DNA of 64,000 bases, taken from the NCBI RefSeq assembly GCF_018687715.1, contig NC_056762.1, positions 43,703,520 through 43,767,519 of the forward strand, read 5' to 3'. Source of the stretch: Carya illinoinensis. Its lineage: Eukaryota > Streptophyta > Magnoliopsida > Fagales > Juglandaceae. The position numbers and the translations under genes are program-made. Of the stretch, positions 12,836 through 26,109 are shown one piece after another. The first letter of the stretch is position 1; every line of letters starts with the position of its first letter. The notes below the pieces were generated by a model, which was given only the letters and a program-made list of their open reading frames with translations, did no database searches and was not told the origin of the DNA.

Positions 12836-15800
12836 TTACGTAACATTAGAATGCTTGGTTGTAGCAAAGTGGCTGCTGCTAAGATGGTACTGTCCTGGTA
12901 AGGATAGATCGCTGCAAACTATAGCCCTTGAACATGTGCAGACAATTTCAGCATTCTGAAGTGTAAAACCATGAGGGAGAGGTAGAGGAATTCCTCGCCT
13001 CAGGTGTAAGTTCACATACGGCAACAATGCGGTTTTGATGAGAGTTGACATTACAGGCTGAAAAAGATCAACAATTCATGAGATATATAGCGATTAGAGA
13101 AAGTAATGTCCCTCTAATCTGGTTAGAGGGTACAATAAACAAGAAAAAAAACTGCACCGATTGTTAAATGCTTTTATTAGATCACAATGAAGTTAATGAA
13201 AAGAGAACAAGTCAAAGTTCCACAAAGCATAATCCAAAAAATATCTTATTAGTGAATGAACAACTAAGACTCAGAAGATACAGAACTTTCAGTTGTTGGG
13301 TTAGAACCCCGGGCCACCATGTTCTATAACTTCTCAGCATGTACGATTGCTTGATATAAATAATCCAAGTTTCTATGCCACCATGGGAAGTATGGCTGAA
13401 TGTCATGATAAAAAGATCATATAAAATCATCTTTTAAGTATTTCAGAAACTTATTGACAAATTTTTTGTCACATTTCAGTTCCATTAAATTCTCCAACAC
13501 CAATACTTGCTGAAGACGGACACAGTCCAAGAAGGCACTAACCTGAAGAAGATGTATTTGCAGGTCACCAATCTCACTCCATTTCAAATATGTGGTGAAA
13601 TCTTTCAATCTAATACTACCAGCTAGATTATTCCCCATAATTTCTGCAGAGCTGGAGGTACTTATCTCCTGCACTAACAAATAGCACCTACTGATTTTCA
13701 TGAAGAGCACAATGATCTTTTCAACTTTATACTTTCGCATAGTATGTGAAATCATATTTTGCATATACTTAATATGGTAATTAAAAAAGAGCACTGACAA
13801 TCATACCAAACTTCATTCATTATATTTTACAATGGCATGTGAAAAATTATAACAGGATGGCATGAACTTGTCATATAGATAAAAACTTAGATATAATGAG
13901 TGAAGAAGAAAAAGAGGAAGAGGAAAGAAATGGGTAACATTGTGGCCAATAAAAACTAAAACTTCTAGAGACATAATTCCAATTAAGTTTACCAATGAGA
14001 TGCAAGCAACTGGGATAACTTGACCAGCATCAATGACATAAATTGTCAGATCTAAGTTAATAATGGCATCAATGTCATCCTTTGCAACTTTTATGATTGG
14101 TGGAGAAGATACAGATATATTAAGATTCATGTCATCATTTGGGTACTGCTTGTACAACTGAGGGGCAATGTATCTCCATCCGGAGGTGTTCAACAGGGAC
14201 TGATCTGGTACTTTGTCAACAATCCAGTGCATATAATCTTCCTGACCGCAAAAAGAAGCATTAGTTCTGGTGCCCAGCTTCAGAAAATATAAAAGTGTAA
14301 CTAAGACATGTCCAAGGTGAATTGGGGCTCAGGGTTGGAACAGCTCAAGCAACAGTTCAGGTCCTGAGCCCCAACTCAGTTTCAATCAAGCATCAAGCAA
14401 AGCCACTGTTACAATGTCCCATTCAACAATGTAGAAAATGCAACACATGGCTTAACACTTGAAGAAAAATGTGGAAAGCAAAGAGTTGACAATGAAATAA
14501 CTTACATCAAAGTAAACAAAGGATGCAGAATTAAAAACATCATCTTGTAAAGAGATCTGGACCATCTTGGCTAGACTGCTGCAGGAAAAAGAACCCTTCC
14601 AACCTTTATGGTTATGGTTTGAAACTAAAACTGCATCCTTTGATGTGACTAGACCATTAATGTCAAATTCAATGGAAGAATTACTCAACACGGGATTGTC
14701 CACAAAAGTAACGTTCAAAACTGCAATGCTATATACTGGGATGTGTTCTGGAAGTGATTGCAATAAGGAGTCGAGCTTTATTATCCCTTCTCTGATCTTA
14801 TTGGAAATAGAACTTTCAACTGCAGATGCTATTTTCGCTTCAAATGCATCCACTACCCTGGGATAAAAGTAAAGGACTTAAGTGCATAAAGTTTGTCCCT
14901 CAATTGGCAAAATGCATAAGGACCATGAAAGTAGAGGACTTATATGCCCTGAACAATAAAAAAAAGATACATGATATCGACCAACTGATGTCTTTAAAAG
15001 TTACCAACTGATGTCCTTAAAAGTCACCATGATTAAAGTGGGAAACACTCCTACTTCCATGAGATATAGACCTTGAGCTTCGTTACAACTTAAAAAGTAA
15101 GCTCTTCATTAAGTTCAACTAATGATAAATGCACATAACACTATGAAACTAATTTGGCGCAGATATTTTAAGAAAAAAAAGGTTGTTTTTAGCAAGTCTA
15201 CAGTTACATATGGAATAAGCTTGGGAATTGCATGAATGCTAATAAGTTGCTAGTATCCAAATGATTTTTTTGTTCCTTCTTGGATAGAATCAGGGATTGA
15301 AGTAAAGAGCATTGAAACTCTTTTGAATATTCCTTTTGGCCTTTTTAGTCAAAGAAGACATTTTAGATTAACGGTAGCAAACAACCGTGTTACAGGTCTG
15401 CATTCTGCAAACTTAATTCCTAAAAAAGTTTAAGGGAAATCATTTTCCTTCAGTTTGGACACATAAAAAATTGTTTTCCAATGAGGTGTAAATCCTGCTA
15501 ACTCTATACGGTCAGTAGATTTCAACGCAAGTCTCAAACCACAGCTAAAACTAACTCCTCATCTAAAATATAGAGGGAAACTAAATTTTATCGCAGACTG
15601 CAATTATATCGAATGATTGCATACCCTTGATAAAGCCAAGATGCTCCACCATCCAACTTTATTGATATATCTTTCACATGACACCCACATTCAAGCAAAT
15701 GGAGCTTAAGCTTTCCTTCTTGGTTCTCAAGGTTTGCAGTTAACCCCACCACCATACCTTCAACCTTCACAGAAACAAAACTGCTTGATGAGAAAGCAAA

Positions 15801-16984
15801 TTCAACACAAAGGATCTCTTGACACATCTGCTTAAAATGGTGCACTCTTATGAGTTTGGGCCAGTGAACATATTTGTTTCAATGGTTCACCATTACATAT
15901 CTTATCATTTTCTTTTATACTTGAAATCATGTCCTTATAGGACATTATGAATTTTTTTTCGTTTTATTTAGCCCATCCACCTAATTCTATGATTGCTAAA
16001 GATGCTTGTTTAGGATTTCTGTTATCTAACCCAATTTTGATATGTTGTGAATCGAGATAATTTTTTTTTCACATTGTCACAATAAGATATCTATGGACAG
16101 ATGATATCCAGGATATTGATCATGGGATATTGTCTTGCATATATTTTTTGTAACCTAACAGAAATCCTAGACGAGTTTATGATTTCATTAGGGGGAAACA
16201 GACTAGCATTTTTTGCTGGAACTCGAAGCGCAGTAAGCTCCTTTCTAGTGCCCCACACATTTGGGTTTGCCTTCCTTCGTTTTTTTTTTTTTTTTTTTTT
16301 TTTTAGCAGAGCATCTAAAGCTACGCTTGAGATAAGGGCGGCTGACGCCTTTGGCTCAACTTTGTAGCTCATAGCGTTTCGGCAAAGCTACTTCAGAGTT
16401 TCGCCAACGCCCGGCTATCTTGAGACTTTGCGCTGACCTTTGGCTTTCTCAGAAGCAATGGTTAACAGGAAGTTTCTTAGCTAGCCATAATTCAGCTATA
16501 AATCTATTTTTGTTTACAGTAATTAGAGCAAAACCAAAGCAAAAGAGACCTTATTATATACCTGAACAGATGCATCCCCTTTATCCGTAATTGCAATTGG
16601 AATCAACCAAGTAGTGTAAGAATACTGCCACCTCATGCTCAAATTTGCAGTGGCACCTGAAGCAACTAAGACAATACCACTCTCTCCGGTACTAACGTAT
16701 GAAGAAGCAATATCGACCTGATTAATTGTAATATTTGAAAGCAGAATATGGACTTTGCCGATAAGCCGGATTTTCACAGTCTTTTCAATATCAGGCAGTT
16801 GAAGTGGAATAATAGAGGAAACAGCCTTGTCTATTAGCAAATCCTTTGCAAAATCAAGACCCTTCTCGAATATTTGCACAGAAATGAAGCCTTCCCCATT
16901 GGATTGAACATGGGTGATTGTAAGCGAAAGCGATAAAACAATGAACAGAGTAGTCGGCACCATTAATTTTGAGGAGAGACCCAT
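12836..16984 (-). CDS. BPI/LBP family lipid-binding protein (LBR-1/LBR-2-like)
   Basis: Six exons: 16984-16562, 15764-15625, 14857-14506, 14241-13993, 13668-13543 and 13057-12836. All phases fit and give 503 residues, the usual length for the plant family. The start MGLSSKL begins a hydrophobic signal peptide of about 28 residues ending near VQS, so the protein enters the secretory pathway. It is followed by the two-lobed BPI/LBP/CETP fold, with N-lobe motifs such as DIEKTVKIRLIGKVHI and the paired cysteines of LLECGCHVKDI. Arabidopsis LBR-1 and LBR-2 are reported to bind bacterial lipopolysaccharide and promote defence-gene responses; that role is inferred here. An upstream in-frame ATG would add 27 residues ahead of the signal peptide and was not chosen. 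Intron 1 contains a 20+ nt T tract (about 16280-16303). Adjacency to the PHD gene matches At3g20270/At3g20280 as I recall them. Confidence 0.88.
14980..15025. repeat. 23-bp tandem duplication in LBR intron
   Basis: ACCAACTGATGT(C/T)(T/C)TTAAAAGT occurs twice head to tail (14980-15002 and 15003-15025) with two differences. It lies in intron 2 of the LBR gene and has no evident function. Confidence 0.7.
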
Positions 16985-17601
16985 ATGAGAAAGATAAATA
17001 TTCAAACTATAGGATAGAATTACAAACTGAGTAAACTCGGAAGATACGTTGCTCATAGATAACAAAGAGAATCATGCTTGCCGAGTTTTTGGATGAAAGT
17101 CATCACAACGGCGACTTTTCCCGATCTGCTTGTGCCTAAACCCTGAAAGCAACAGGTCGACATCATTGGAGCTCGTGGAGAAGAAGTCAGCCAGCTAGCT
17201 GGTTGAAGTTTTGGAATTTTCTTCATTAAAGTCCGCAAATGGTTGCTCAGGGCTTTGTAAAAGATTATCTTGGCTGCTAACAACATGACCCACGCGTATC
17301 CACGTAGCGTTCTAAAGCATCATCGTTACAATCGGCGGGGTCTTCCCGGGCTCGTGTCGTCTTCAACTTGGCAAAGGCAAGCATCCTTACGTAATATTCG
17401 CATCCGAGAGGAGCCTTTGTAGACAGCTCCAAATTCCACTTACGAGGGAACTGTTAAATTTTGGATTCAGCTCTATTGACGTTGTAACAGTAAAATTGAA
17501 GAGAAATACGAAGCTTTATCACACGTAAAATAAAGGAGCCTTTCAGTAATCATCGTCGGATCCAAAATGAATTTAAGAGAATTTCATTAGACCCGTCAGA
17601 C
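16985..17601. promoter_or_regulatory. Upstream region of the LBR gene
   Basis: This non-repetitive flank lies 5' of the minus-strand LBR gene and should hold its promoter. It includes CCACGTAG near 17299, a partial G-box-like string. No TATA box could be assigned with confidence and no other gene is seen. Confidence 0.4.
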
Positions 17602-17790
17602 TAGGGGTGAAAACCGACCCATTTGGCGCGGTTTTTGGGCAGAACTGCCGCCGACCGATGAGGGAGAAAACGGTGGACGGACCGACCGTAACCGGTCGAC
17701 GGGAGGGAGGACAACCGGCCGTATCGACTCCGGCGGTTTACGGTCGGTTCTCGGTTCTCCTCCGGCGGCGTCGTTCGTCTGAGAGAGTTG

Positions 17791-17869
<79 letters not shown>

Positions 17870-18281
17870 TACTGAAACGCAGAAACGGGGAAGAAGGAAG
17901 ACGACGACTGTGTAATTTCGAAACGGCACCGTTTGGTTTAATACCAGACGACGCCGTTCTAATTTTTTTTCTCACCTTATAGACAAAACGACGCCGTTTG
18001 GTTTAATAACAAACGACGTCATTTAATCTCTGTGAGAGACAAACACCTAGGGTAAAACGACTTAAGTGGAACGGCGTCGTTTCATATTGAGAAAATTAAA
18101 AAAAAAAAAAAAAAAGTGTTATTACATCGGCCGGTTCAGCGGTTTGAGCCGGCCTCAAACCGCGACCGAACCGACGATAGGCGGTTTCTCTAAATCGTTG
18201 TCGCCCACCGACCGGTTCCTTGGCGGTTGCGGCCGGTCTGAGTCGATCACGGGCAGTTCTTCGATTTCTTGTACACCCCTA
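17602..18281. mobile_element. Nonautonomous hAT-like element
   Basis: The ends are inverted: TAGGGGTG (17602-17609) and CACCCCTA (18274-18281). Flanking 8-bp strings CGTCAGAC (17594-17601) and CGTCAAAC (18282-18289) match at 7 of 8, the 8-bp duplication expected of hAT transposons. Inside are a GA microsatellite and several copies of an ACGACGCCGTTT-like motif (about 17923-18084). There is no transposase, so it would depend on an element elsewhere. ORFs here are repeats of RE or SL dipeptides and are not genes. Confidence 0.7.
17796..17866. repeat. (AG)n microsatellite
   Basis: About 35 uninterrupted AG dinucleotides, located inside the hAT-like element. Confidence 0.95.
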
Positions 18282-18660
18282 CGTCAAACCAAGTGATGGC
18301 TAATTTTGTAGTTCTTTAAGCATCATTTTTCAGTTTTTTAATGGTACTGATTGCAATGAATTTAAAATTAAAAGAACCATTCCAATTTAACTAGATTTGG
18401 TTGATGCTCATAAATAAATAATAATAAAATTTATTATCTGTATAATGTATATTTAATAAAATATTATAAATATAATTGAATTTATAAAATTTAAATTTTA
18501 GATAAGTTATAAAAATTTATATTTTTTTACTTGAAGGATGCTTTAGAGAATATAATACTTCATAGAATTCTTCTTCACATCATCTTTATACTATACACTT
18601 ATTGAAAGAAAAAAAATAAAAATAAAAATAAAAAAGATTACGCCTATTCAAGCTAAGGAT
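18282..18660. other. AT-rich spacer
   Basis: Low-complexity A/T sequence between the hAT-like element and a solo LTR. I see no gene or recognised element. Confidence 0.6.
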
Positions 18661-19298
18661 TGTTAGGGGGTATTTTCTTAGGCCTATATCCTATAATACT
18701 GTCACAGGCTCGTTACTTCGTTAGACCCCATAAGTCGTGGGAATACTAGCCCGAGTTCATAAATGTCCCCTTTGGTAGTCTGGGGCGGGTCCCAGACCAG
18801 TGCAAGTCGAGCGGGTTTCAGACCAGTGCGAGTCGGAAGTAATCATCAACATTAAGATTGGACGTTGCAGAAGGATACGGAAAACTATGATCGGGAAAAA
18901 GGAAAAAGACGGTATCAGGCAGCTTTGCCAGATACCCATGCCATATTAAATAACTGACACAAAAAAAATTTCACCGTATTAAATGCAATATAGTGGTAGA
19001 GAATCTGAGAGTATGTATTTCTCTAACCCAGAACACAAGGCATGACCCACATAACCTAAAAAATCAAATATAAAGGTCGCCTAGGATTGTGATGTAAAAG
19101 GAGGATGAACTTAAGTCTGTAGTCAATTATACTCTACTGTTGTCTTTTTCTTTAGAGTAATTTGACCTCTATTTTATACTGATTTTGGTATCGAAGATTT
19201 ATTGGGCCATCGCAGAGCTGCTCCTCTCTTGCCTCAGATCCGATTCGAGTGAACACCCTAATCGACTAAACGACCCGGCCCGACACACGACGTTAACA
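18661..19298 (+). mobile_element. Solo LTR (638 bp)
   Basis: The sequence begins TGTTAGGGGG and ends CGTTAACA, so it has TG..CA termini. It is flanked by a perfect 5-bp target duplication AGGAT (18656-18660 and 19299-19303). No internal retrotransposon sequence adjoins it. This is the product of recombination between the two LTRs of a former element. Its orientation is a guess from a TATAAAGG string near 19071. Confidence 0.75.
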
Positions 19299-19922
19299 AG
19301 GATGACTATTATAATTTTTCTAACTCAGAAACTATTTATTTAGTGTATCACTTGTACATATACACAATATATTCTAAATAAATATATTTATTTTCTTTGA
19401 GAGATAATAAATTAATCAGACAGACATGTTACCCACTTGTCGTAAACGACGATGGAGCCGGACAAACATTGCCGGTTCAGGTTGTTTCGTGGTGTCGTGC
19501 GTTCCCGTTCCGGAGTGACATCTTTTGGAATCATTTCTTCCTTACCTATAATCTATTTTCTCGATACAATTATTTCTATGTTCGATTCGCTTTCAATTCA
19601 ATTCGATCTCCAACCTCATCCCATCAAGATCGTGTAATTCTCATATGCCTTACCCATTCATGACTCTGTTCTCCTAAACGTGCCGTTCTTCTTCTTCTTC
19701 TTCTCTCTGTATTATCGGGGTGATTTTGTTCCAACTTCTTTAGGGCTTCGTCCAAGCTTGGCTCTTCAATGTTATCGATTGAGAATTATGAACTTGTCGT
19801 GTTTAATACTGAGTTTACTCATGCTTTAGCTTTCTAGCCTGTAATTTTAGGTTATCGAGGTAAAACTTGGTTTCTGAGGTTTCTGTAGTTGGAGTTTAAT
19901 CTGTGGTTTTCCATAATTCTTT
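19299..19922 (+). promoter_or_regulatory. Probable promoter and 5'UTR exon of the SNARE gene
   Basis: A pyrimidine-rich stretch (CTTCTTCTTCTTCTTCTCTCTG, about 19687-19709) looks like a plant 5'UTR. A possible donor (GAG|GTAAAAC, 19860) lies downstream. The SNARE start codon at 28303 sits 5 nt after an acceptor (TTTCAG, ending 28297), so an intron must interrupt the 5'UTR. Linking it to this exon is inference; without the Copia element the intron would be about 1 kb. Confidence 0.35.
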
Positions 19923-20313
19923 TGTAAGCAATTATATAAACATACACAGCGGAAGAAATACCTCAAGAATAGTCTGTATAGTTGTTCCACGAGTGAATCC
20001 AGTGTTCAAATAGTTTTCTCCACTCAGTGCGGTGAATGTGCTACGTAGATGAATCTAGAGACACATTCAAAATGCCCACAGCCTGAGTATTTTCACTCAC
20101 AGACAGAGAGAGACTTTTCCAAGAGAGAGTTACCTCTGCCAAGGTATGGAAGGAGGCATTTATCAGTCGTCCGCGCCCCTTCATATGGTAACCGTTGTGG
20201 CCAGCCAAAGTTACGGCCCTTGACTCCAGGCATAACGCCTGGAGTAATGCCAGCATCTCAAAAAAGGTAAGAGGCAGGGGCATGCCCACTAAGGGCGCCC
20301 CTGCTTTATTACA
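19923..20313 (-). repeat. 3' LTR of antisense Copia (391 bp)
   Basis: It matches 26927-27329 except for three transitions and the absence of 12 nt that form one arm of a hairpin in the other LTR. It also contains a perfect hairpin with arms ACTCCAGGC/GCCTGGAGT (about 20224-20246). Confidence 0.93.
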
Positions 20314-21396
20314 TCTCCCACTCGCACATAGTGGGCATCCCCAGGCATATATGTCTCAACATGTTCTCTATCTCGTTCATACAAAATAAATAGGCCGTGC
20401 GACCACCGAGTACACCTGAAAAAAATAAAATTGGGAGTACTATACCAAATCTCTCCTCGAGAAGACCAGCATAGCATCATCCTTAAAGTGTCTCGTATGC
20501 CCTAGACTCATTCGATCGCATCTAATCAAGCATATTCGATCCCTTTTTGAGTTTAAAAATAAACCCAGAACTATGCTTTAATTGCTTCTTAGTTTTCATG
20601 ATGTGTTCACAAAAATTGTCACTACCAAATTGTAGCGCCAAAGTTTGACGTCAGCAAACACAATCTAAATGCGTTGTCGAATAGTCTTCCCTTCGCCCTC
20701 ATGTCACTCAATGTTAGTCTAACTGCTTTCCCAACAATACCTCTTTAGACCGTATCAATCATGATCATAGAGAATATGCTAGAGTAGCAAACATCAGAAC
20801 CTCCATCTTATGACATTGTCAAAAGTCATAAAAAGGGCATCATTTTAAAATATGAAGTATAGGACTCACACAGTGAAGAAACAGGGAACTATTCATTCAC
20901 TTCCATATTTGGTCGCAAGAGCACATGTAGTATGAAATACATGCTACGGTGAATCTCTCTTTATCAAAGAGCGTATGTCCATATCAAACACCGTACAGAT
21001 CTTAGTCTAGACACATGTCTAACCTGATTTTCTCAATTTGCTCACCCCCAAGGTGCCAAAGAGAATCTCACATCTGGCTTACTACAGGCTACATGGATTG
21101 TGGAGTGTCCATGCACGGTTCTTTTAAATTTAATGAACCTCATCTTAGTTCTTACTAAGGCAACATATCTCTTATGTCATACTTATCTCTCTCAGGACAA
21201 GTAACAAGTGACATAATGTCTCATCTTTGCTCGCTATCTTTTTACAGCGCCAAAGGTGATCACTCGTGTGAGTGAGTCGATCTAAGCCTGTTAACATACA
21301 TTGTGTGTGTGTACAATTCATGCAATATGATCAAAAGAAAAGAAACACACTGCATTAATTTCTCCAAAGAAAGTTTACATAACTGTGTCAACTGAA
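20314..21396 (-). other. Untranslated 3' region of antisense Copia
   Basis: About 1.1 kb lies between the pol stop and the polypurine tract, with no ORF of note on the element's sense strand. This is longer than in compact Copia elements. I recognise nothing in it. Confidence 0.6.
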
Positions 21397-24300
21397 TCAC
21401 AATCTACGCAGTCCTAAACTCCTAACATGAGTCATAAAAGCGACTTTCGCTATGGGCTTTGTCAAGGGATCAGCAACCATGCGATTCGTAGATAAATGTT
21501 TCAGGACCACTTCCTTTTGTGCCACCATATCTCTTATGTAGTGATATCGGATATCAATGTGTTTGGTTCTTCCATGATATTTTGGGTCCTTAGCATACGC
21601 GAGAGCAGCCATGCTGTCGCAAAAAATGGTCACTGGATCAGAATAATCCGCGCCGATATCTAAGTGCTGAAGGAACCTCCTCAACCAAACAGCCTCCTGA
21701 ACTGCTACTGAACATGCTATGTATTCTGCCTCCATAGTGGATAAAGCTATACAGGGTTGTTTCTTGCTACTCCATGTGATGGCGCCATTATTCAGCAAGA
21801 AAACATATCCAGTTGTCGATTTGCGCTCATCTAGGTCACTGCCCCAATCAGCATCACTGTAACCATTTAGCTGCAAATTTGAACCCTGATAGCACAATGT
21901 ATAGTCTGCAGTTCCCTTGAGGTATCTGAAAATCCTCTTGACTGCTTTCCAATGAGCCAGTCCAGGATTAGATTGGAATCTACTGACCAAGCCAACTGCA
22001 TAGCATATATCCGGTCGAGTACACATCATTGCGTACATCAGACTACCAATAGCGCTAGCATAGGGAACACAAGTCATTTTCTCTTTCTCTTTTGGAGTTT
22101 TAGGACACATTTCTTGACATAAGGTCTCGCCTTTAGCAATGGGATTGTCAATGGGTTTACAATTACTCATTTGGAAGCGTTCAAGGACCTTCTTTATGTA
22201 AGTCTGTTGAGACAAACACAGAAGCTTCTTTGAACGATCTCTATAGATCTTAACCCCCAAAATATATTCAGCCTCACCCATGTCCTTCATCTCAAAATTG
22301 AGGGACAACCACTCTTTAGTGGCGACAATCATCCCCTTATCATTTCCAGCCATTAAAATATCATCAACATATAATGATAATAACACAAAACTCGTTTTGG
22401 ACCGTTTTATATAAACACAGTGGTCTTCTGCGATCATCGTAAACTCATTCAAAAGAATGGCTTGATGGAATCGGAGGTACCACTGTCTAGATGATTGCTT
22501 TAGGCCATATATAGATCGTTTGAGCTTGCACACTTTGCGCTCTTGACCTTTGACCACAAAGCCCGTGGGTTGATCCATATAGATCTCTTCATCTAGTTCT
22601 CCATTGAGAAAAGCTGTCTTAACGTCCATTTGATAGAGTTCTAAGTCCAATTGTGCTACAATGGCTAGAATCAAGCGAATTGAGGCAAACCTTACTACTG
22701 GAGAAAAGGTTTCCTCATAGTCTATACCCTCTTGTTGGGTATATCCTTTCGCTACTAGGCGAGCTTTATGCCTTTCTATTGACCCATCCGCTTTACGTTT
22801 GACCTTTAGAACCCATTTGTTCCCAATGGCCTTTCGTCCTGGCGGTAGGTCTACCAGATCCCAGACCTGATTAGTCCTCATAGACTCCATCTCATCGTTT
22901 AGTGCTTTTATCCACTCATCTTTAGTAGAAGATGAGAAAGCCTCTTGGATGGTTCTAGGCTCATCATCATCTTGCAGTCCCACCATGAAAATCTCCCCTT
23001 CAATCTCAAATCGACGACGGGGAATATTTCCGCGTGAGCTTCTACGTGGTTGAAACTGTTGTGAATAATCAACAAGTGGTGTTTCGTTGCTCAGAGCTAA
23101 ATCACTCCCACTGTTTCTAAGAGCTTGAGAAATTTCATCATTCTCAACTACGACATTTGGAGTGATTTCCTCTTGATCCACAAGTTCTTGGAGTTCCAAA
23201 CTCCTATCAACCTCGCCTCTAATTGGAAATTCATCCTCGATGAAATTCACATCTCGTGACTCAATTTCAGATACCGTCCCATCAGGTTGTTCACCGATTA
23301 ATACATATCCCTTAGAGTGATCAGGGTACCTTATAAAGATACACTTCTTTCCTCTAGGACCCAACTTTCCATATTTATGGAAAGAATCATGAACGAAGCC
23401 CGTTGAACCCCATGGCCGCAAGTTATTCAAGTTGGGTTTCTCACCGGTCCAAAGTTCATACGGGGTGGACGGCACCGATTTGGAGGGCACTCGGTTAAGG
23501 ATATAGGCTGCAGTCAAAAGTGCATCCCCCCAATATGATATTGGTAGGTTTGCTTGCGCCATCATCGATCTAACCATCTCAAGCAGTGTCCGATTTCTTC
23601 TTTCTGCCACGCCATTTTGTTGTGGCGTATATGGCATTGTCAACTGCCTTTTAATTCCCTTTTCATCACAGAGCCTTTTAAATTGCTCAGATAAATATTC
23701 ACGTCCACGGTCTGTTCTTAGAGCTTTTATACTCCTGTCTAATTGATTCTCAACCAAACTCATGTATCGTCTAAAGCAATCCAATGCTTCAGACTTATGG
23801 GAGATCAAATAAACATGACCATATCGTGAATAATCATCTATGAATGTGATGAAATATAAAGTCCCATGTCTTGCCCTCACACTCATTGGGCCACAAATAT
23901 CTGAGTGGATTAATTGCAACAGAGAAGATGCTCTTGCTGCTTTTCCAAACGGTTTTCTTTTTTATTTTCCCATCAAACAATGTTCACAAGTGGGCAACGT
24001 GACTTTAGCGAGATTGCCTATTAGGCCTTCTCTAGCCAACCGTGTCATCCTCTCTTGCCCAACATGGCCAAGTCTAGCATGCCATGAATTCGAATCTAAA
24101 TTATCAGATTCAGTGATAAAAATAGTAGATTCATTCACATTTGAATAATCCAAATCCATTATCATAAAACCGTCTGAAAGAAAAGCAGAACTATAAAAAA
24201 CATTACCCAAAAATAGGGAAACACCATTGTTTTCAAATAAAATGCGGAAACCAAGTCTGATTAAAGTAACTACGGAAAGTAAATTTCGTCGTATTCCGGG

Positions 24301-25398
24301 AGCGTATAACACATGATGGAGTAATAGAATGCGACCGCCTCGCAATACTAGCTTGTAGGTACCAACTCCAAGCACCTCGATACTAGCTCCATTCCCCACC
24401 TTGATATCACGACTCCCAACTGGAATTCGACGATACTCGACAAATCCGACTCTGTCTCTTGCTATGTGCTCGGTCGCTCCTGAATCAACAGTCCACATAG
24501 GATATGAGTGAGCAACCATCACATGACTTGTTACATAAACAGAAAGAGAATAGTCAGATTGTACCTTCTTCGGCTCAGTACAGTCACGAGCGAAGTGGCC
24601 TTTCTTTCCACAGTTAAAACAATCCATATTGGACTTGTTCTTTCCACGCTTCCCTCTCTTGGTGCGTTTGAAAGTTCCTGACTCTTTTTGCACACGTCCA
24701 GTGGATACCCCAAGCTTATTATTCTTGCGTTTAGGCCTAATTGCCTTACGCGAGCCAGATTCAGCCACATAGGATGAATGTTTAGGCTTAATAGCCTCTA
24801 GGCGCTCTGCCTCAAGCTCCAAATGACGCGACACATCATCAAAAGTTTTGATGTTCTCATTGTGCGTCAAATTTTGGCACATGGCTTCCCATGAATTGGG
24901 TAGTGAGCGTATAACCGCTTGGACTTGCTGCTCATCCGTCAGATTGTTTCCAGCCACTTTGAGTTCACGGATCATTGATGACATCGTTCTAAGATGCTGC
25001 TTTATCGTGTGTTCAAAGCGCATCTTATAAGAGTCAAACTTCATAGTCAATCCGCGCAATCTCGTGGCAGAAGTTCCCCCAAACTTCACTTTCAGTGCTT
25101 CCCACATACTTTGAGCAGTGTTATACTCCTCGAACTCACCGATAAGGTCATTGTGCATGCTGCTTAACATAGTAAAGCGCGAGCACCGATCCTTTTTGAG
25201 CCAATTCTCAAAAACCTCATGATCCTTTCGGTGTTGTTCAGAGTTCCCTTTTTCAGGCTCAGTTAGGGAGTGAGTTAAGGTCTCCAAGACCTCTTGCTCA
25301 TTCAGGACATACTGGATCTTACGATGCCAAATGTCGTAATTTTCCCCATTCAGTTTTTCTCCTTTGTTCAAATCGGCAACAATACTTTTCGATGCCAT
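21397..25398 (-). pseudogene. Copia Gag-Pol polyprotein gene with one nonsense codon
   Basis: A single minus-strand frame runs from MASKSIVADLNKGEKL (25398) to a stop at 21397, broken by TAA at 23964-23962. Domains in order: Gag; CCHC zinc knuckle (CFNCGKKGHFARDC, about 24626-24585); aspartic protease with DSGAT (about 24495); pre-integrase H..H motif (ARLGHVG); integrase core with LIHSDICGP and NGVAERRNR; reverse transcriptase with YVDDILMAG (about 22370); and RNase H with STMEAEYIA. The stop falls between the pre-integrase region and the first integrase aspartate, so integrase, RT and RNase H would not be made by this copy. Otherwise the frame is remarkably intact, in line with its similar LTRs. 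Confidence 0.92.
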
Positions 25399-26109
25399 TT
25401 CACTACAAAAATGCACAAATTAGATATATACACACACCAAAAAAAAATGCCGCGTTTATCTAAGTTAAAGAGAAAATAATCTAGACATGTCACAAGATCG
25501 AAAATTCGCTAAGCTTCCTAATCATCTCTTGCGCCACAATGCCCAATTATTAACTTATTAACTCAATTTTCGCGCAATTTTAAATTGCATGGGAAATTTC
25601 AAAAAAAAAATTCAACCATACATCCACTAATTATCACAAAAAAACTTACTAATTTAGTGATAATATAATAACTAATCATGTATTTAAAGAAATAATCATG
25701 CCAAAAAAAAATAAAACAGAAAGGTTTTTTTATTTATTTATTTATTTTTTTTTTTATTTTTTTATTTTTAGCACAATTAGATCATAAAAAAATAGAACCC
25801 CCACCTATCACCAGGAGAAGCAGCAGCCCAATGGTGCGCTTTCATCTTAACTCCCACTTGGTCATGGGTTCTAAACACAAGAAAAACAATTTCTGCCATT
25901 TTAGTGAAAAAACCTCCGGGTTGGGCCAGAAAACAATTGGGCTGGAGATAAAAAAAATAAAACAATTGGGCCAAGTTCAAGCTTTGAACAGCCCATTAGT
26001 TTTAAATCCTCAGCCCGTAAGAATTTTTTTTTTTTTTTTACCTTCTTCAACCTCCGGAATGGGTACTGTTCATGTGAACAGTATCAGAAAAAAAACAGTG
26101 GCTTAAAGC

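Noticed and set aside
16250..16460. T-tract followed by a GC-richer block in LBR intron 1, possible antisense retroposon
   Set aside because: No target duplication and no match to a family I know; left undescribed beyond the intron note.
17607..17982. Overlapping ORFs of 63-124 codons on both strands around the GA repeat
   Set aside because: Their bulk is RERERE or SLSLSL dipeptide repeat from the (AG)n microsatellite inside a hAT-like element; no family resemblance.
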